From: an uncultured Methylococcaceae bacterium
GTDB lineage: Bacteria > Pseudomonadota > Gammaproteobacteria > Methylococcales > Methylomonadaceae
DNA length: 14,555 bases
Direction: 5' to 3'
Assembly: GCA_903903365.1 (NCBI GenBank)
Contig: CAIUYS010000491.1
Span: 1-14,555, forward strand
Shown: positions 7,111 to 14,555 of the stretch, in pieces
How positions within the stretch are numbered: position 1 is the stretch's first letter
How the letters are laid out: each line of letters begins with the position of its first letter
Made by a program: the position numbers and the translations under genes
Notes under the pieces: generated by a model
The model's database searches: none
What the model saw: the letters and a program-made list of their open reading frames with translations, nothing else
Told to the model about the DNA's origin: nothing

Positions 7111-7927
7111 AATATAATTAGCAATATCAATGCCAATTATTTTAATAATTAAAAAACAATAAGTTAAAAAATTAGACTTATCAATCAGTACAGAAACGCA
7201 CTTTTTTAGTGCATAATAATAGAAAAATTTCACAAATTGGTGCAATATCCAGAAGTAAAAACTGCTCCTAATTTTGAATTTTGTACAATCCATGAATCAG
7301 CCTACAGTTCGTCGTCAAGGATGGCAGTAACAATATTTGGAGTCAGGCAACTATCTCTGCATACTTATTAGCAATCTTTTTGCGTCCGACGTTTTCCTAA
7401 ACTGAATTATTTTCGCCCGCTTCCAAATTCTTGAAGCCGTTGATGATCCAAAGTTAGTAGCATAATTAGTGGAGTTTTTAGTTCTAATGTCTGGCCTTTT
7501 CAGTTGACGTAGGGGAAATAGGAATTGTTACATCTATTCCGTCGTGTGGTTTGAATGGGTATCCATATCCTCCCAAGGTCCGATATGTGAAATTGAGCAG
7601 ACATAGTATATCGGTGTAGCTAATCGGCAACTTAGGATCGACGAGCAGCACGTAACGACTGTCCGGTTTAAGGAAGCGTAAAATCATAGACGAATGACGG
7701 CAGTGGGTCGGGTGTTGACTGTGATCTCGTTAAAAATATTACAACTCTGAATGGCCGGTATTGATATTAGCTTTTTGAAACTGCCGAATAACAGATAACG
7801 GTCATGAGCCAACTACCAGAAAACCAAAATTTGCTCATTGCCAATGGCAGTTTTTGAATACTTTCAAGTGACAGATTTGTATCATAATCCGCGGTGGTTT
7901 TGGCCGGGACATGCACTCTCAGTTGTT
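7111..7927. other. Mostly non-coding region between the guanidine operon and the 403-residue gene
   Basis: About 820 bases with no convincing gene. 7100-7290 is clearly AT-rich compared with its surroundings and lies just upstream of the operon promoter. 7484-7687 holds a doubtful 67-codon minus-strand ORF listed separately. 7690-7900 is repeat-like, with inverted and imperfectly repeated pieces such as TGCCAATGGCA, and phrases (CTGAATGGCCGGT, CAAAATTTGCT) that recur in altered form at 10735-10820. No transposase or terminator with a U-tract was found. Confidence 0.6.
7484..7687 (-). CDS. Doubtful small ORF, 67 residues, unknown
   Basis: An ATG-to-TAG frame of 67 codons in an otherwise gene-poor stretch. 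The peptide (it begins MILRFLKPDSRYVLLVDPKL) has a balanced, protein-like composition and no low-complexity bias, which is the only reason to list it. There is no Shine-Dalgarno sequence before the ATG, and the upstream bases belong to repeat-like DNA. It may be a gene remnant or chance. No family was recognised. Confidence 0.2.
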   Translation of the reverse strand: MILRFLKPDSRYVLLVDPKLPISYTDILCLLNFTYRTLGGYGYPFKPHDGIDVTIPISPTSTEKARH

Positions 7928-9139
7928 TTATACGATCAACCTATCTCTTAATGTAGCCAGAACAATATTATTGCCGGAATCTTCTTCAGTAATCACGTCG
8001 CGAATTTGAGCTTTTATTTGCGCCTCACTGATATCTGCAGCACTCGCCGCATTTAAAACCGACGAGTAAGCTTCCAACACATCACCGGCGGTAATTTTAT
8101 AACCATAGCCCCGTGCCATCCAATATAGCGCGGCCATTCCAGCAGACACAGCAAAATCTGCCCGTTTTTCTGCAAAGTCCCGGCTTGCTCGACTAAGCGT
8201 TCGTGGGTCGGTAGGGCTTTTTGTGGCTAACTCGATTGCCACATCGAATAAGCCTACGTCCTTGGCAGCAGCAAACCACTTACCTTCAGAGCCGGGCTCA
8301 CTGGCCACAAGATTACGCAGCATGTCAATGGCTGGTTTGTGCGGATACTTTTTGACGAGTTTTCGAAACGTAGCAAGATGGGTTGTGCCTTGGTTAGCAT
8401 CCAGCGCATATCGGTTATAGGCTTCTTCATGAAGACCTGACGCCAACAAAATATCTTCACAAACCTTGGCAACGGCTGATATGGGTGTATTGATGAACTT
8501 CTTACTGTCTTCGGCGTAACGTAAAGCATCGGCCTTTCTATCCATAGCCAGCAAGGCATGTACACCCCATTGACGATACCACCAGCCGCTGAAATAGGAT
8601 TTTTCCAGCATGGCCAGCAATTCTTCGTGCCGTCCAGCGGCATACAGTGACGATAGATAAGCACTTGAACCTTTAAAATACGCGAAACCTGCTACCTGAG
8701 CCACCTGTTCCACAGAAGGTCTGAATTCATCAGCCCATTGAGAAGCGCACTTAGCATCGGCACACAGTTCACCCCAGTAATCGCCCAATCTCTCGATATA
8801 AGGTATGTTGTCATCCTGTAAAGCTTGCCACAAGCGTTGCAGCCATTGATGTCTTATTGATGCGGCTACGGATGCTTTGGCAATGATAGGTACCAAGGTA
8901 TCAATAGCACCACTAACCAGGGATCCGATAGCGCCGGAAGAACTATCAACCTGTTCAATGGCGGGTGAAATTTTTTCTAAAAAAAGGACAGCACCTTCAG
9001 CGGCTAATGCCGGTTCTTGCTTTGCAACCTGCTTAATTTCGGAGAGGGCTTCTTTAATGCGTTGTAGCGGTTTATCCGATCGCCAACCAAAAGCATGATA
9101 TCTGAAACGCGCTACGAACTGCCATTTATGAGTCGTCAT
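7928..9139 (-). CDS. Conserved-looking protein of unknown function, 403 residues, helical
   Basis: I cannot assign a function. The N-terminus (MTTHKWQFVARFRYHAFGWR) is followed by a block GAVLFLEKISPAIEQVDSSS (49-68) and a glycine/alanine-rich helical stretch to about 90. Residues 100-300 are rich in Ala, Leu, Trp and Tyr, with helix pairs reminiscent of TPR or SEL1-like scaffolds, for example YLSSLYAAGRHEELLAMLEK and DILLASGLHEEAYNRYALDA. There is no signal peptide, membrane segment or recognisable catalytic motif, so it is probably a soluble cytoplasmic protein that binds other proteins. From memory, similar proteins are annotated only as hypothetical. The start ATG at 9137-9139 has AAGGA about 10 bases upstream. 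It lies 246 bases downstream of proA on the same strand, so an independent promoter is likely. Confidence 0.85.
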   Translation of the reverse strand: MTTHKWQFVARFRYHAFGWRSDKPLQRIKEALSEIKQVAKQEPALAAEGAVLFLEKISPAIEQVDSSSGAIGSLVSGAIDTLVPIIAKASVAASIRHQWLQRLWQALQDDNIPYIERLGDYWGELCADAKCASQWADEFRPSVEQVAQVAGFAYFKGSSAYLSSLYAAGRHEELLAMLEKSYFSGWWYRQWGVHALLAMDRKADALRYAEDSKKFINTPISAVAKVCEDILLASGLHEEAYNRYALDANQGTTHLATFRKLVKKYPHKPAIDMLRNLVASEPGSEGKWFAAAKDVGLFDVAIELATKSPTDPRTLSRASRDFAEKRADFAVSAGMAALYWMARGYGYKITAGDVLEAYSSVLNAASAADISEAQIKAQIRDVITEEDSGNNIVLATLRDRLIV

Positions 9140-9385
9140 GTTGAGAGTGTCCTTGCTGAATTTAAAGGGAACTAGAGGGGCTTAATTATAAATAGCTTCA
9201 CTGTTGTTGCTACCTGTTCAAATGGCTATCCACGTCTGTTCCGGGGTGTTGTTTGCCTGTCTGTCAAAGAATCACTTACGTATTGAGCACGATTAACTAC
9301 AGCAAACTTTGGTTAGCCTGATGCTTGTTTGGTAACAACAATAAGTTGATAGGGCTAGACAAGCCCCGTTGATCTTTTCGGCATC

Positions 9386-10639
9386 TTAACGCCTCAAATG
9401 ACCCTTTCCATAAGCCACCCACTTGTAGGTTGTCAACTCATCCGGTCCAACCGGACCGCGGGTATGTAGTTTGTCCGTGCTGATGCCTATCACCGATCCC
9501 AAGCCGTAATCGCCACCCCCTGACAATCTTGTTGAAGCATTGATCATCACGGATGCTGAATCAACCTGCTGTTCAAATGTTTGCGCCTTGTTCAGGCTTT
9601 GCGTGACAATACCATCGGTATGCCCTGACCCATAGTTATTGATATGCTCAATAGCCTCTTCAATACCGTTGACGATCTTTATTGAAAGGATCGGTGCCAG
9701 ATATTCGGTATGCCAGTCCTCTTCTGTCGCCAGAGAGATTGATTTCAATAGCTTTTGTGTTTCTTCACAGCCACGCAACTCGATAGTGTTTGCGTCAAAT
9801 GCCGTCCGGAGCAGGGGTAACATATATTCAGCACACTTTTTATCGACTAATAGCGTTTCGAGTGCATTACAGACCTGAATGCTTTGGCATTTCGAGTTAA
9901 TGGCCAGCTCGACTGCTTGTACCGGGTCTGCGTCTTCTGCAATATAGAGATGACATAGTCCATCATAATGTTTGATAACCGGAATTCGGGTGCCTTCGGC
10001 TATTCGCTTAATCAACTCTTTCCCGCCTCGGGGAATCAATACGTCCACATAGGCATCCATTTTAAGCAGTTCGCTAACCGCTTCATGGCATGGCGTGCGA
10101 ATTATCTGAATTGCATGTTGCGGAAGCCCCGCATTAACAGCACCTGCAATCATGGCGTCAGTCAGGAGTGTGTTGGTTTGAAGCGCTTCCGATCCGCCTC
10201 GCAAGATGACTGCATTGCCGCTTTTTATACAGACGCCGGCCGCATCAGTGGTGACATTGGGCCTCGACTCGTAAATAATGCCGATGACGCCAAGCGGTAC
10301 CGATTTTTTGTAGACCTGCAGTCCGGCCGGATTGGTATGTCCTGCCAACACCCGATTTAAAGGGTCTGGTTGCTGGGCCACCTTTCTTAGCCTGGAGAGC
10401 ATGTACTGAAATACGTTATCGTCAAGGGTCAAACGTTTGATCAGCGCATCTGATTGTCCATCCTGCCGGGCTTTCATAACTTCCTGGGCATTAATTTCCA
10501 GAACCTGGTACTTAACCGCTTCAAGCGCGTCAGCCATTTTCGAAAGGGCAAGATTACGCAGTGCTTCGGAAGTTAATGCTAGCTGGCGTGCTGCGAAACG
10601 ACTTTGTCGGGCAATGGTTTCAACGGTACAGGTATTCAT
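9386..10639 (-). CDS. proA: Gamma-glutamyl phosphate reductase (proline biosynthesis)
   Basis: NADPH-dependent reduction of gamma-glutamyl phosphate to glutamate semialdehyde, the second step from glutamate to proline, in the cytoplasm. The 417-residue length is standard. Family motifs are VPLGVIGIIYESRPNVT (114-130), GNAVILRGGSEA (141-152), DVLIPRGGKELI (199-210), the catalytic cysteine Cys257 in QVCNALETLL, and the C-terminal RGPVGPDELTTYKW block. The usual NAKTQRPGVCNA region reads NSKCQSIQVCNA, adding a second cysteine at 251. The start ATG (10637-10639) has no good Shine-Dalgarno sequence. There is no proB next to it; it stands alone between two genes of unknown function. Confidence 0.97.
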   Translation of the reverse strand: MNTCTVETIARQSRFAARQLALTSEALRNLALSKMADALEAVKYQVLEINAQEVMKARQDGQSDALIKRLTLDDNVFQYMLSRLRKVAQQPDPLNRVLAGHTNPAGLQVYKKSVPLGVIGIIYESRPNVTTDAAGVCIKSGNAVILRGGSEALQTNTLLTDAMIAGAVNAGLPQHAIQIIRTPCHEAVSELLKMDAYVDVLIPRGGKELIKRIAEGTRIPVIKHYDGLCHLYIAEDADPVQAVELAINSKCQSIQVCNALETLLVDKKCAEYMLPLLRTAFDANTIELRGCEETQKLLKSISLATEEDWHTEYLAPILSIKIVNGIEEAIEHINNYGSGHTDGIVTQSLNKAQTFEQQVDSASVMINASTRLSGGGDYGLGSVIGISTDKLHTRGPVGPDELTTYKWVAYGKGHLRR

Positions 10640-10951
10640 ATTATCAACAGTTTTTTTGGAAGGGTAAAGGGTAAAGATTAACAGCTAAACACTGGCTGCA
10701 TAAAGTGATTAATAGGATCATTCCGTCATGTGGGTCAAAAATTTGCTGCCAATGTTAATAAATATGAACATTCAGGTACTTTTGTGGCTGGCACACGACT
10801 AAAACCGGCATTCAGAGGTGATGGACATCCATAGATCCGTTCCAGTTATTCAGCGCCATGCTCAAGCTTAGAGCTACTTAATAGTTGGTTTTGACTTACC
10901 ATCACGCCTCCCAGAGGTTAAGTACCCGCTTATGATAAATCCACCAAGCTA
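10640..10951. other. Intergenic region between the SEC-C protein gene and proA, repeat-like
   Basis: This should carry the proA promoter and the end of the 784-residue gene, but neither a strong -35/-10 pair nor a terminator with a U-tract could be picked. It contains small inverted repeats (GCTCAAGCTTAGAGC at 10859-10873; ATGGACATCCAT near 10821) and, at 10735-10820, pieces similar to the repeat-like DNA at 7740-7850, with their relative orientation changed. Confidence 0.5.
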
Positions 10952-13306
10952 TTATCGGCCACAACACTTTTTAAACTTTTTGCCACTACCGCAGGGGCAA
11001 CTATCGTTACGACCCGTTTTTTTTGATGTGGTCAATGCTGATGGGAGAAGTGCGGGCAATTCATGCTTACCTAATGTTTTTCGTAGATGATTGTAAAAAC
11101 CAGAAAACTCCTCATTAAAATCAGGATCAGGCATTAAAAATTTCCAACTTGACATGTGTTCTAATGCTTTTTGCATAACCGCCCAGGCTTCCGTTTCTTG
11201 CTGATAATCGTTAAGTGTCATAGCCAAAGCAAGCCTTGCATCTACTGCATTTGGTTCAATATGCAGCGCCTTTCGAAAGGCCGCAAAAGTCTCTTTAGGG
11301 CGGTTGAGATAGGAGAGTAAATTGCCCAAGCTAAACCACTGCCGCGCATCGTTTGGATGTTCAGCCAAATAGTTGCGTTTTGAGGCTAGTCCCTTTGCAA
11401 TCGGCATATCGTCGCCATCACCGGTATAGCTGATCGTTTTAAATTGATCGTTTTGTTGATGCCCCGCTTTTGCGTTAATTTGACTTCCAAGAAATTGGGC
11501 ACTGAGCGCCATCTTGGCCATGGGTGTAAATTCAAATTCAACATCCTGTCCGCAGGAGGCACAAGGGAATTCATCGTTTAATAGAAATGCTGCTTCTGGA
11601 TCATCCGAAATAATAACGCCTTTTGCTTCATAGCTATTAACGGCTTTGCATAAGGGACATTCCAAATCCAGAATAAGTTGTTCCTGAATAGGAACACTGA
11701 CTGCATTCATCGAGTCGGACAGTTTTTCACAGCGTTCAAACTCAGCGAGAGCTCGCTCTTTTGCTCCTTGTTTCTCGGGCCCATCGTAATTCAAAAGCCT
11801 CGCACAGATATAAAAAGCGCGATCAATCAAGGATTGCTTACGACGTAACTCGGGTTTTAGTAAATTAAGTAAACGTGCATCGGGTGATGCCATAATCAAG
11901 TCGCAAGCAAATTCGACATCTTCTACCAGTAAATCAGAAAATCGAGCGACAGCAAAGTCTGCTGTGGCTTTATCATGGCGACTACTGATGACTGAAAGAC
12001 CGTAAATTTTTTGAGAACTATCCAAACTGTCCCATTGTTCTATCAGTGCAATTTGCGCGGGAATGCCAATTTCTATTAACGATTGACTGGCCGCTTCTTT
12101 GAGAAAATCGCCTTGATCTGCGCCCATTGCCATAATGAGGGGCTCCACAAAAGCAGGACAACCTAAATCTCCCATGGCCAGTGCTATCTGAATGGCGCCA
12201 TAACTATCGTAATCTTCTAATAAGCGGGATGTGAGAGCAGTACCAACAAGTGCCTGATCAAAGCTGTGCAGATGAGCCACCAATTCTTTACGCCAACGAG
12301 GCTTGGCCAGATCTGCTGCCAATAAATTGATGGTTGTCGGCAAATCAAATTTAGACGTATCAAGTGATGACGTGGCAAAACCATGAAGACAAGCCGCAAT
12401 TGAAAGTTGTACCTGGATTTTACTGTATAGTTTTTCAGCAACACCTGTTGAATCGCTCAACAACCTAAGCAGGATTTTACAACCCGACGATGCTTTACCT
12501 AGATTTTCAAGAAGCTCTAATGTCTCTTCCAATCGGGGCGGTGATTGCAACCAACCATCCAGTTTTTCCAAAGGGGTTGAATCTACAAAAAATGGCTGTA
12601 ATGCGGTCAATTGGAGCGAAGATTGAAACTGCTCACGGTCAAAAATCATCGCCAAAAACTCGGTATGCCCAAATAATCCTGTGAACAAAGACTTGAAGAT
12701 ATTTCTACGACGCGCTTCACTATTTTCCATCCGAAGAGCAGACTCAATCAACGACTCTAACGAATCCCAAGCTAAATGCGGACTCACCTTCAGCAGCGTA
12801 AGAATAAGCATGGCTTTACCAAAACCATCAGGGCATTCGTCGATGACCAGTTTGCTAAACGGGTTAAAAAATGCAGCACAAGCGACCTCATTGTTATTAG
12901 TCCGCAGCTGGTCAATAGCTAAAAACCTCAACGGATCAACCCCACCTTGCTTAAGCCGGTTTAAATCATTTTCAAACAACCGCAACAGTTCTTCCGGGGC
13001 AATAACCGACAGTACCTTTGCCGTAGCATCAATTAATGTTCTCGGCCATTCAGGCCATTTTTTGACCATTAACGCCTTGATATTGGAAAGATGCTGCGGG
13101 GGTAACACCCGAAACAAATGAGTCAATAATGCTGTCTCGCCACGATCAATTAATTGAGCGATAAAAAACTCATGGAACCAATCGGCTTCAATCCGAATGC
13201 GCTCATCATAAGCATGCTTCGGTAAATCACTATAAAACTGTACCGCCCACTCCCGCATTACCGGGTCATCAAGTTTTCCATTTGCAGCGGCTATCAGATT
13301 GAACAT
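10952..13306 (-). CDS. HEAT-like repeat / zinc-ribbon / TPR / SEC-C multidomain protein, 784 residues, function unknown
   Basis: A large soluble protein with no signal peptide. Residues 1-540 are helical, and about 330-430 look like HEAT repeats (for example AIQIALAMGDLGCPAFVEPL and EAASQSLIEIGIPAQIALIE). Next comes a zinc-ribbon-like module with CPLC at 550-553 and CASC at 582-585, then TPR-like helices at about 650-720 (WFSLGNLLSYLNRPKETFAA, AFRKALHIEPNAVDARLALA). The C-terminus is a complete SEC-C zinc motif, GRNDSCPCGSGKKFKKCCGR (765-784; C770, C772, C781, C782). SEC-C motifs, known from SecA, bind zinc and often mediate contact with a partner protein or the ribosome. The whole points to a scaffold or adaptor; no catalytic site is visible. 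The start at 13304-13306 is the first possible ATG after an in-frame TAG, but it has no clear ribosome site. Confidence 0.85.
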   Translation of the reverse strand: MFNLIAAANGKLDDPVMREWAVQFYSDLPKHAYDERIRIEADWFHEFFIAQLIDRGETALLTHLFRVLPPQHLSNIKALMVKKWPEWPRTLIDATAKVLSVIAPEELLRLFENDLNRLKQGGVDPLRFLAIDQLRTNNNEVACAAFFNPFSKLVIDECPDGFGKAMLILTLLKVSPHLAWDSLESLIESALRMENSEARRRNIFKSLFTGLFGHTEFLAMIFDREQFQSSLQLTALQPFFVDSTPLEKLDGWLQSPPRLEETLELLENLGKASSGCKILLRLLSDSTGVAEKLYSKIQVQLSIAACLHGFATSSLDTSKFDLPTTINLLAADLAKPRWRKELVAHLHSFDQALVGTALTSRLLEDYDSYGAIQIALAMGDLGCPAFVEPLIMAMGADQGDFLKEAASQSLIEIGIPAQIALIEQWDSLDSSQKIYGLSVISSRHDKATADFAVARFSDLLVEDVEFACDLIMASPDARLLNLLKPELRRKQSLIDRAFYICARLLNYDGPEKQGAKERALAEFERCEKLSDSMNAVSVPIQEQLILDLECPLCKAVNSYEAKGVIISDDPEAAFLLNDEFPCASCGQDVEFEFTPMAKMALSAQFLGSQINAKAGHQQNDQFKTISYTGDGDDMPIAKGLASKRNYLAEHPNDARQWFSLGNLLSYLNRPKETFAAFRKALHIEPNAVDARLALAMTLNDYQQETEAWAVMQKALEHMSSWKFLMPDPDFNEEFSGFYNHLRKTLGKHELPALLPSALTTSKKTGRNDSCPCGSGKKFKKCCGR

Positions 13307-13782
13307 GTTGAGGAATTTATGAGGGATGAGGGAATAGGCTATTTTATAGGCTTTCTAAGCCCATGCCTCGAAATTTTTGAAAGCTCTTAAATTCACAGCC
13401 TATTATTCGAAATCAATTTTAAATTGACGTAGCGGATATTATTTCCGATTAGTCCTGCCATAAATTATTGAGCCGCTCTAATACAAATTTTGTGTGACTC
13501 ACTCAACATCCATTTATGGCCGGTAATACAAAGTCGTTTATTTGGCGACTTTCCGCTTTCCGGCAAGTCCTTCAAGCTCAGCCGATTGAAGGTAACAAAA
13601 CCGAAGGGGCGCCGATACCATCTCGAAAAGGTTTTTGTTCAGCGGGAGTTTTTAATCAAAGAAAACTGTCCGAAGAATTGAGAAGATGAACGTGGTAATT
13701 TAGGAGCTGTTTACAAACCATTGAAATAAGCCCTAACATAGACACTAACTCACGTTTATTAGCATTGGACTTAGCCCCACAC
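13307..13782. other. Divergent intergenic region upstream of the SEC-C and acylase genes
   Basis: About 480 bases without a convincing gene. A 63-codon plus-strand frame starting with TTG at 13490 lacks a ribosome site and looks accidental. A TATAAA box on the minus strand near 13340-13350 may serve the 784-residue gene, but its -35 box is poor. 13530-13600 resembles the repeat-like intergenic DNA seen elsewhere in the window. A candidate plus-strand promoter is listed separately. Confidence 0.5.
13710..13739 (+). promoter_or_regulatory. Candidate promoter for the small ORF and acylase gene
   Basis: TTTACA (13710-13715, 5 of 6 matches to a -35 box), an 18-base spacer and TAACAT (13734-13739, 4 of 6 to a -10 box). 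Transcription would start near 13746, giving a leader of about 37 bases before the small ORF. It was chosen by eye and is not strong. Confidence 0.3.
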
Positions 13783-13878
13783 ATGAAAATTCTTTTTTTA
13801 TCGCTATTTATAGTGTTTTTATCGGCCACTCTCAAAGCAGAGGAACCCTATTCCTTACAGACAAGCTTATGCAATTAA
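13783..13878 (+). CDS. Small 31-residue signal-peptide-like ORF overlapping the acylase start
   Basis: Reads MKILFLSLFIVFLSATLKAE followed by a short tail ending LQTSLCN. The first 19 residues are a textbook secretion signal: one lysine, a hydrophobic core, and an alanine before the likely cut at LKA-E. The stop TAA (13876-13878) overlaps the acylase ATG (13869) by 10 bases in another frame, so translating it could bring ribosomes to an acylase start that lacks its own Shine-Dalgarno sequence. It also lacks a clear ribosome site itself. It could be a real micro-protein, a translational leader, or the stump of a secreted-protein gene cut by frameshift. Confidence 0.35.
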   Translation: MKILFLSLFIVFLSATLKAEEPYSLQTSLCN

Positions 13879-14555
13879 AACGTGTTATTTCGGTGTTGTT
13901 GGTGGTTATTGTATTGGGTGCTGGCGCAGCTTTTTTTCTGCTGATGGCTTCTTTACCGAAAGAAGATGGCGAAATTTCGTTGCCCGGTTTAAGCGCTGCG
14001 GCTACGGTGCATAGCGATGCTTTGGGTATCCCGTCTATTCTCGCTGAGAATCGCGAAGATGCTTTTCGTCTTTTGGGCTTTGTACATGCACGCGACCGCT
14101 TGTTTCAAATGGAATTAATGCGCCGCAAGAGTACCGGTCGGCTTGCAGAAATCTTTGGCTCAAAAGCGGTTGATCTGGATAAGCGTCAACGTGATTACCA
14201 GTTTGAACAAGCCGCCCAAAATATAGTTGTGGCCTTACCCGCTAACCAGAAACCAGTTTTAGACGCTTATGTGGCAGGTGTAAACGCCTTTATTGACCAG
14301 GCCAACTTGTTGCCACCTGAGTTTATAGCGCTTAATTTCCGTCCGGAACCTTGGCGTCCGGAAGACAGCATACTGGTTGCTCTCGGCATGTTTCAAACCC
14401 TTAATGGTCAAGAGCAGGACGAGCGCATGGTGACGGTCATGGAAAAAGCGCTGCCGAAACCGTTGGTGGCGTTTTTGACGCCGGATACCGATGCTTATGC
14501 CACCGTACTGTTAGGGGGCCGGATTCGCACCGTCCGGCGCAGCCTGTTCCCGTTA
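13869..14555 (+). CDS. Penicillin acylase family protein (Ntn hydrolase precursor), C-terminus missing
   Basis: The first 229 codons of a penicillin-amidase-type gene that continues past the window edge. Residues 5-27 are a hydrophobic signal or anchor, so the enzyme should act in the periplasm. The following segment matches the alpha chain of the family: TVHSDALGIPSILAENREDA, then LLGFVHARDRLFQMELMRRK, STGRLAEIFG, AYVAGVNAFID and PEFIALNFRPEPWRPEDS. Members are made as one chain of about 750-850 residues that cuts itself to expose a catalytic serine; that part is not in view. The family includes beta-lactam acylases and acyl-homoserine-lactone acylases, and the visible part cannot distinguish the substrate. 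The ATG at 13869 has no ribosome site and overlaps a small upstream ORF. Confidence 0.9.
   Translation, partial: MQLKRVISVLLVVIVLGAGAAFFLLMASLPKEDGEISLPGLSAAATVHSDALGIPSILAENREDAFRLLGFVHARDRLFQMELMRRKSTGRLAEIFGSKAVDLDKRQRDYQFEQAAQNIVVALPANQKPVLDAYVAGVNAFIDQANLLPPEFIALNFRPEPWRPEDSILVALGMFQTLNGQEQDERMVTVMEKALPKPLVAFLTPDTDAYATVLLGGRIRTVRRSLFPL

Noticed and set aside
7057..7293. 78-codon minus-strand frame over the promoter and start of the riboswitch
   Set aside because: It is an AT-rich chance frame with biased composition and no ribosome site, and it overlaps conserved regulatory RNA.
8254..8664. 136-codon minus-strand frame inside the 403-residue gene
   Set aside because: It is an alternate-frame shadow; the main frame has the coherent helical protein.
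9350..9369. Possible terminator after proA (GGGCT-tgtct-AGCCC)
   Set aside because: The stem is only 5 bp and no U-tract follows, so it is not supportable as an intrinsic terminator.
9968..10360. 130-codon plus-strand frame opposite proA
   Set aside because: It is a shadow of the strongly conserved proA reading frame on the other strand.
12681..13121. 146-codon plus-strand frame opposite the 784-residue gene
   Set aside because: It is an antisense shadow without ribosome site or domain signal.
13490..13681. 63-codon plus-strand frame with a TTG start
   Set aside because: No ribosome site and no recognisable motif; it overlaps repeat-like intergenic DNA.

Overview
The window comes from a Gram-negative proteobacterium, probably a gammaproteobacterium. 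The NitT/TauT-type importer, the ProA sequence, the penicillin-acylase-type N-terminus and the gene style resemble methanotrophic Methylococcales, but that placement is an impression and not a result. No rRNA, tRNA, CRISPR array, complete insertion sequence or phage gene was seen.

Positions 1-7110, all on the minus strand, form one guanidine-utilisation operon read from right to left. It starts with a probable promoter (7081-7110) and a guanidine-I (ykkC subtype 1) riboswitch aptamer (6971-7065). The aptamer overlaps a long intrinsic terminator (6929-7001) that looks like its expression platform. Then come a three-gene NitT/TauT-family ABC importer (binding protein, permease, ATPase), two DUF1989 proteins formerly called urea-amidolyase-associated proteins 1 and 2 and now known as carboxyguanidine deiminase CgdA/CgdB, and a biotin-dependent 'urea carboxylase' cut off by the left window edge. 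Together these encode guanidine sensing, uptake, ATP-dependent carboxylation to carboxyguanidine, and deimination to allophanate. The usual next gene, allophanate hydrolase, would lie beyond position 1. The carboxylase is therefore best read as a guanidine carboxylase.

Positions 7111-7927 are mostly non-coding. They hold an AT-rich stretch, one doubtful 67-codon ORF and repeat-like intergenic DNA. Positions 7928-13306 carry three widely spaced minus-strand genes: a 784-residue helical-repeat/zinc-ribbon/TPR/SEC-C protein of unknown function, the proline-biosynthesis enzyme ProA, and a 403-residue conserved-looking protein of unknown function. The gaps of 246-312 bases argue against tight translational coupling.

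Positions 13307-13868 are a divergent intergenic region. To its right, on the plus strand, a 31-codon signal-peptide-like ORF overlaps the start of a penicillin-acylase-family (Ntn hydrolase) gene that runs off the right edge.

The best-supported biology is the riboswitch-controlled guanidine nitrogen-scavenging operon. The least explained parts are the 784- and 403-residue proteins, the tandem small hairpins before the carboxylase gene, and the tiny ORF in front of the acylase.
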